64,000 bases of DNA from Gaiellasilicea sp963730405 (GTDB taxonomy: Bacteria > Actinomycetota > Thermoleophilia > Gaiellales > Gaiellaceae). How positions within the stretch are numbered: the stretch's first letter is position 1; each line of letters opens with the position of its first letter. The notes beneath the pieces were generated by a model. The model did no database searches. It saw only the letters and a list, made by a program, of their open reading frames with translations, and was not told the origin of the DNA. The position numbers were made by a program, and so were the translations under genes. The stretch covers positions 1-64,000 of the forward strand of contig CAVSRW010000012.1 of NCBI GenBank assembly GCA_963730405.1, given 5' to 3'. Below are positions 59,434 through 64,000 of this stretch, piece after piece.

Positions 59434-61490
59434 TTAGCCGACGACGGCGTCGCGTACGGCAAGGAGAAAGGTTCGGCCGAACCGGTCCGTCGGCTCGAGC
59501 ACGGCGCTCTCGGCCCACTCGTTCCAGGCGTTGATGAAGACCAGGCGCTGATCAGGCGTACGATCCTGTACGGAGTCCACGGCGGTCGCCAGCCAGCGGC
59601 GGAACGTGTATGGATTCGAGCCGTACCAGACATCAGGCGCCCATTGCCGCCGCGGCGTGTTGTCGAACGTCACCATCACGCCTGGGAAGAACGCTGGGTC
59701 CGACCCGGCTCGCAACGCCCCTCTGCATGCTCGACAAGCGATTCGTAGCTGAGGATGTTGCCGCTGAAGGCGGAGTCGCACCCCGAGATCTGGAGTGTGG
59801 CAGCCAGTGCCAGACGTGGTTATGCGGTGGAAAGCCGAGTGACGCCATCGAGGCCGGGCAGCGGCTTGCGGTCGGCGCCGTCGAAGTCGGTGCCAAAGTC
59901 GACGTTCATGATGAAGAGCTCGCCGACGCCGGCGCTGCGGGCCCGGTGTCGCCAGTCGCTACGACCTCGGCCAGCTCAGGAATCAGGCCCGGCTCGGTAG
60001 ATCGCGACGATCTTGCGACCATCGATCGTCATATAGCGCTCGTCGGCGAGGAACGGGAGGATGTCCTCGATGAACTGGTCGGCTGGGAACGCCGCTCGTA
60101 ATCCTGGGCGATGAGGACGTCCGACTCTCGGCCGTCCCAGCGGCGGGTCCAGTTCTCGTTCGCCCACATGATGCAGAACGGCTGCGGCGATGTCGCTCTC
60201 CGCGAGCGCCTCAATAGGCGCGTTGAGCAGCCGCCTCCCGGCGAACCAGTAGTAGTAGTACATGAAGCCCGAGACCCCGCGATGCTTCGGCCAGCGACAG
60301 CTGGCTGCGCCGGACCTCATCGAGTCGCAGGTCGTAGAAACCGAGGTCGTCGGGGAAGCCGAGGCTGGTAGTGGCCTTGATAGACGGGCGTCGCTGCAGT
60401 CACGTTCGTCCACTCCGTGAAACCCTGGCTCCACCAACGGTCGTTTTCGGGGATCGGATGGAACTGCGGTAGGTAGAAGGGCACGACGCGAGCGCGTGGC
60501 TGCCGCGTGGGCCCGTCCAGGCGCTTGTAGCTCTCGCGGCTGCGCGGCGGTGCCAGCGCGCTCGGCCCCACCAGCGTCAGCCCTGCCTCGGCCGTGAGGA
60601 GGCCAATCGCACGTTCGAAGGCGTGTGCGGTAGTGGCATTCACCTGCCCAGCCTCCGATTCGAAGTCGTCGGCCGTGAGGTTGAGAGCTCGAAGGCCCTG
60701 CAGAACGAAGCCCCGCACCCAGTAGATCGACCCGGCCGCAAACCGCAGTCGATCTGGGGCGAGGGTGAGCTCGATGCGACGGAGGAGGTTCGCCACGTTG
60801 TCCTCGTTGTCGCCCCAGAAGTCGGGGCCGAGGATGCTGTCGTCGCCGGTCACCAATCCGAGCTCAGGCTGCTCGCAGAAGGCCGCGAGGATCGTGGCGA
60901 TGTCGCTCTCGTCACCCAGAACCGCGTCGAGAAGGTCGACGCGCCAGCGTGAACCGTCGTCCTCGAACGCATCGTGATCGGCACGCCACTGGCTGCGTTT
61001 GGTGTGGGCCTTGAGGATCACGGAGTAGGCGTCGAGGTAGCCGGCGTTGACGAGCCCGACGAGCGGAAGAATGTCGCGGCCGCGGTTCTCGACTTCGAGC
61101 ACTCGGAGGTTGCGCATGCGATCCAGGTCGTCGGGCGGCGCGATTGCCGCGCCGCTTGCATTCGTGACCCACAGGTCGTAGTCCACGGGGATGCTCCGGA
61201 GCCGGGCGACAAGCTCCGGCAGAAGCTCGGGATAGAAGACGTGGAGGACGACTGCCGACGCGGCTCGGCTTGGCGACCGGAAGGTCGTCACGGCTTCTCC
61301 AGACGTCTGGAAAGGCTCCGAGCTTTCGGCCAGTTGCCCGTTGCACCCAGGCGCCGAAGTCGGCCGGCCAGCCATCGATCCGAGGGACGCTCACGACAGT
61401 CGGGGGCGAGAGCCAGGCTCGCAACCGCGTGCGGAGGCGCACGATCTCCCGAATCCGCGCGGCGCCGCGCTTGAACGTCGACAAACTCAC
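59434..61490 (-). pseudogene. RgpF/WbsX two-domain glycan protein, many apparent frameshifts
   Basis: Read leftwards from a GTG at 61490 (GTGA overlap with the gene before), the pieces give an N-terminal rhamnan-synthesis-F-like domain (VVLHVFYPELLPELVARL, NRGRDILPLVGLVNAGYLDA, LGLVTGDDSILGP) and a C-terminal WbsX/GH99-like domain (VVPFYLPQFHPIPENDRWW, GFMYYYYWFAGRRLL, WANENWTRRWDGRESDV, GVMVTFDNTPRRQW, RLVFINAWNEWAESA). About eight frame changes separate these segments, yet every family motif survives. The repaired length is about 680 residues. Such fusions are putative glycosyltransferases of surface rhamnan-type glycans. Either a very poorly sequenced stretch or a recently decayed gene. 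Confidence 0.75.
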
Positions 61491-62349
61491 GGTTGGGCTT
61501 TTCTAGGCTGCATGTCGTCGACCCAATCGTTGACGTCGATGCCAAGCAGGCGCTTGACGACTGCGGGAGCGGTTTGCCCGGCAGGTGCCACGGCGGCATC
61601 CCGGAGGATCTCCCGCTTCAGGAACGGGAAGCCTTCCTCCAGCAGGGGTTCCCAGCCGACGATGACTGGGTTCTGCCCCGGTCGGACGAACCGTTCGTGG
61701 GAGAACGCAGGCACCTGGACGTACCCTTCCTCGCGCAGTAGCCGACTCAGGCCGATCTCGTTCCGAACGATGATTTGCTGTCTTCTCAGTCTCGTCGCGG
61801 ATGCTCGACCAGAATCGCCGCAGCGGCTTATCGGCGAGGACGCCGCCGCAGAAGGCGAGAAAATACGACTGTAGATGGGATCCGAACTGCGTGCTATCCG
61901 TCAGGCCCCAGACGTCCGCCCTCGTGTCGTCGAGCTGCTGGAGCAGCGGCTGGAGGGAAGTGAACGGACCAACCATGCTGTCGTTGGCGATGATCACCCG
62001 TTCCGCCTCGGCGATCTCCGGCGCCAGTGTCAGCGCAACACTCCAGGAGCCGAAGTCGTAACCGATGTTCGGCTTGCGGATGACGACGAGCTGGTCTACT
62101 TCGACGGTCTGCGTCCCACTCGAGCTCAGCTTGCGCTTCGCACGCTGAGCTGACGACGACTCGGTATCCGAACGACTGAAGCTCGCGCACGAGGGCTGTG
62201 AGCGACTTCGTGACGCGGGCACGCGCCGACCAGTGAGCGACCACCGCTACGCGTGACGCTGTGCCTACCGGCAACGAGCCTCGTTCGATTCGCGCGAGAT
62301 CGCCAACCAAGCCCGCGACAGACCTCGTGCGTCGTCCGACGAGCGCCAC
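61487..62349 (-). pseudogene. Rhamnan synthesis F (RgpF)-like glycosyltransferase, frame broken
   Basis: From GTG 62349 (overlapping the previous stop as TAGTG) the sequence runs VAVVAHWSARARVTKSLTAL, then after a shift near 62120 VVIRKPNIGYDFGSWSVALT and VIIANDSMVGPFTSL, and after another near 61770 VPAFSHERFVRPGQNPVIVG and NDWVDDMQP. NIGYDFGSW and ANDSMVGP are hallmarks of RgpF/DUF616-like proteins that extend rhamnose-rich polysaccharides. Repaired length is about 287 residues. It forms an operon with the methyltransferase upstream and the RgpF/WbsX gene downstream. Confidence 0.75.
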
Positions 62350-63558
62350 TAGCGTCTTCGCACAAACCGTCGCGACGCCCGAAGGGGCGCGGTGAGGCGC
62401 CACGAGAGCGTTTTCCTCATCGCCTTGACGTGGTCCCACGAGTCGAGCAGGTCGTTGCGGGTCGGCCTCGAGCTCCCCTTCGAGGTTTCGGCGGGTAGCG
62501 GTGAATTCGTCGCGAGTGGTGACGAGCTCGTGCTCGAGATCTCGGCTCTGACTGATCGCGGCGTTGCGCGTGGCGAGCATTTCGCCGACGAGTGCGCTCG
62601 TCCCGCGCTGGTCGAAGACGAAGCGGCTCATTCCCACCTGCTCGGAGAACGGTGGCGTCCGTGTCGTCTTGTCGAGTACGACGACCGAGTCGTAGCAATG
62701 AATCCCGTCGACATGCGCGGTCCAAAGACGGATCGACCGGCCCCGGGGCGTGGTAACGCGTGCAGGTCGTCGATTCGGCTCTTCGTCCACTCGATGAACG
62801 TTCCGCCGCGCCTCAGTCCACCGCCGAACTCCTCCCAGTAAGACGTGTGGCAGTCCTCGACGATGTACACACCACCGTCGTTCAGGCTCGGGAACAACGT
62901 CTCCACTGACGTGATCTGCTGCTGCATGGTGTGACCGCCGTCGTCGATGACGATGTCGAACGGCCCGTGCCGCTCGACCACGGTTCGGAGAAAGTCGGGG
63001 TCACCCTGATCGCCGATCAGAATGGTGCGGGCCGGGCTGGCGAGTCGCGACGTGTCCTCGTCGATGTCTACGCCGATCAGAACGGTCGAGGGGCCGAGAT
63101 AGCGCTCCCACATGTCGAGCGACCCCCCGTGTGCCACCCCGATCTCGAGCACCCTGGCGCCCACATCCCTGAACGATGCGAGGTGCCGGTCGTAGATCGG
63201 AAAGTAGTGGACCCACTTGTCCAGGAGGCGGCCCGACCGGTGCGCGACGAAGTACGCGAACAGAGGGTTCTCGGACATCGCCACGGAGTCCTGGTTCAGG
63301 TAGAAGGCGAGCCTGTAGCACTCGTTCGCCAGATTTCGGTCGGCCTCTAGCCCGCGGAGTACGTCGCCAAGTAGGCGAACGCGCTCCACGGGGGAGAGCT
63401 CAGCGCTGTCTACAACCGGCCGGAGTTGTTCGCGCTCCTGCTCGTCCACCTCATCGCTGACGTAGACGATGTTCTTGGCGCGATCGTCATAGCCGGTGGC
63501 GAGCGCGTGCAGCAAGTTCGAGAGCGTGTCTCCGCTAAACAAGGGATCGTCCGATCAT
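62349..63558 (-). pseudogene. SAM-dependent methyltransferase (CmcI/macrocin-type), frame broken
   Basis: The core has VLEIGVAHGGSLDMWERYLG near residue 120, VLIGVDIDEDTSRL, IVIDDGGHTMQQQITSVETL and GGVYIVEDCHTSYW, as in CmcI/TylF-type sugar O-methyltransferases, then IHCYDSVVVLDKTTRTPPF and a C-terminal basic tail SWRLTAPLRASRRFVRRR common in glycan-locus methyltransferases. Three single-base shifts are needed: near 63543 (which links the core to the ATG at 63558 in an ATGA overlap with the Wzt gene), near 62750 and near 62465. It would cap or decorate the exported glycan. Confidence 0.75.
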
Positions 63559-64000
63559 GGTGCGTGCGTTGGCGCCTGCAGCTCTGTGAGCGGAACTGGT
63601 GTCGCTGATCCGGGCGGCGACTGATATCGAGCGATCACATCGTCGGGCTTACCGATAGCCTCGACGACCCCGGAACGCAACAGCAGTGCACGATCCGCGA
63701 ATGCCCCGATCGTGTAAAGGTCGTGCGTCACGAGCACGATCGTCTTCCTCTCCTCGCGAAACCGCTCGAAGGTCGCGAAGCATTTCTCCTGGAAGGCGGC
63801 GTCGCCAACGGCGAGGACCTCGTCGAGCAGCAGGATGTCGAAGTCGACCTGGATCGCGATCGAGTAGGCAAGTCGCATCTGCATACCCGACGAGAAGTTC
63901 TTGAGTTTCTGGTCGACGAAGCGTTCGAGCTCGGCGAAGGCGATGATCTCGTCGAAGCGCGCATCCAGCTCGCGTCGCGAGAGTCCGAGCAGAGTTCCGT
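63555..64000 (-). CDS. Wzt-type ABC transporter ATP-binding protein, C-terminal part
   Basis: The gene enters from beyond the right end; 148 codons are visible. LKNFSSGMQMRLAYSIAIQV contains the ABC signature (here FSSGMQ), followed by Walker B ILLLDEVLAVGDAAF, and the switch His in LVTHDL. The variant signature and the short tail fit the ATPase of polysaccharide or teichoic-acid exporters (Wzt/TagH/KpsT), which drive lipid-linked glycan across the membrane. It lacks a long carbohydrate-binding C-terminal domain. The Walker A motif and permease gene are outside the window. Confidence 0.85.
   Translation of the reverse strand, partial: GTLLGLSRRELDARFDEIIAFAELERFVDQKLKNFSSGMQMRLAYSIAIQVDFDILLLDEVLAVGDAAFQEKCFATFERFREERKTIVLVTHDLYTIGAFADRALLLRSGVVEAIGKPDDVIARYQSPPGSATPVPLTELQAPTHAP

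Noticed and set aside
59434..61490. Several small separate genes instead of one RgpF-WbsX gene
   Set aside because: Order, strand and family motifs of the pieces match one two-domain protein interrupted by single-base shifts.
1..64000. CRISPR arrays, tRNA/rRNA genes, insertion sequences, prophage or integrase genes
   Set aside because: None seen by reading both strands; the repeats present are palindromic or inverted, not regularly spaced direct repeats, and no transposase motifs occur.

Overview
The window is one continuous stretch of high-GC, actinobacterial-looking DNA. GTG and TTG starts are frequent, genes telescope through 4-base stop/start overlaps, and TAGANT -10 elements sit 6-7 bases before start codons as in leaderless transcription. 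Family content (DUF4395, DUF402, an SSI-type lipoprotein, secreted PQQ-like propellers, many GT2/GT4 and ATP-grasp enzymes) would fit a Thermoleophilia-like lineage, but no rRNA, tRNA or marker gene confirms this. No CRISPR array, transposase, integrase or replication origin was seen.

Layout. (1) 1-10.3 kb, mixed housekeeping: a divergent sulfur-assimilation pair (cysH start and sulfate-binding protein), DUF4395, a FlgD-Ig/O-antigen ligase/PIG-L operon, an HTH regulator with DUF2157 and GDYXXLXY membrane proteins, a two-domain multicopper oxidase coupled to a ZIP metal transporter under a DtxR/MntR-like box, and a trypsin-like protease. (2) 10.3-17 kb minus-strand glycan genes (flippase, GT4, ATP-grasp ligases, deacetylase-like protein) and an SSI-like lipoprotein. 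(3) 16.3-22.8 kb: epimerase/DegT pair, TetR-MFS efflux module, a second MFS gene, tandem DUF402 genes. (4) 22.8-30.7 kb: tightly coupled plus-strand glycan operon (GT2, RmlB-like dehydratase, ATP-grasp, DegT, flippase-like UPF0104, GT2, polytopic membrane protein). (5) 30.6-33.9 kb hydantoinase B/A on the minus strand. (6) 34-50.6 kb: glycosyltransferases, a second O-antigen ligase, WecB-type epimerase, priming sugar transferase, two secreted beta-propellers, a Wzz-like chain-length protein and membrane proteins. (7) After a terminator at 50.6 kb the DNA is visibly less GC-rich: CDP-tyvelose-epimerase-like enzymes, a GT2, methyltransferases and membrane proteins on plus, then a minus-strand Wzt / methyltransferase / RgpF / RgpF-WbsX operon cut by the window end. 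Most of the window thus makes, flips, polymerises, exports and decorates cell-surface polysaccharide.

Three kinds of non-coding structure stand out. A 19-bp perfect palindrome, TTGTGTTTCWGAAACACAA, occurs five times between 14.5 and 30.2 kb: two copies bound a 109-bp inverted-repeat unit filling an intergenic gap, and three lie inside coding sequence, read through in frame. Two imperfect inverted repeats of about 160 bp, sharing conserved central blocks but with covarying arms, lie upstream of glycosyltransferase genes at 12.6 and 38.6 kb. Two hairpins share a GGGACRTGT core (20.4 and 33.9 kb).

At least ten genes carry apparent frameshifts, mostly single extra bases in G/C runs, with family motifs preserved on both sides. 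I list them formally as pseudogenes, but uncorrected assembly or sequencing error is the more economical explanation, especially in the last 5 kb.
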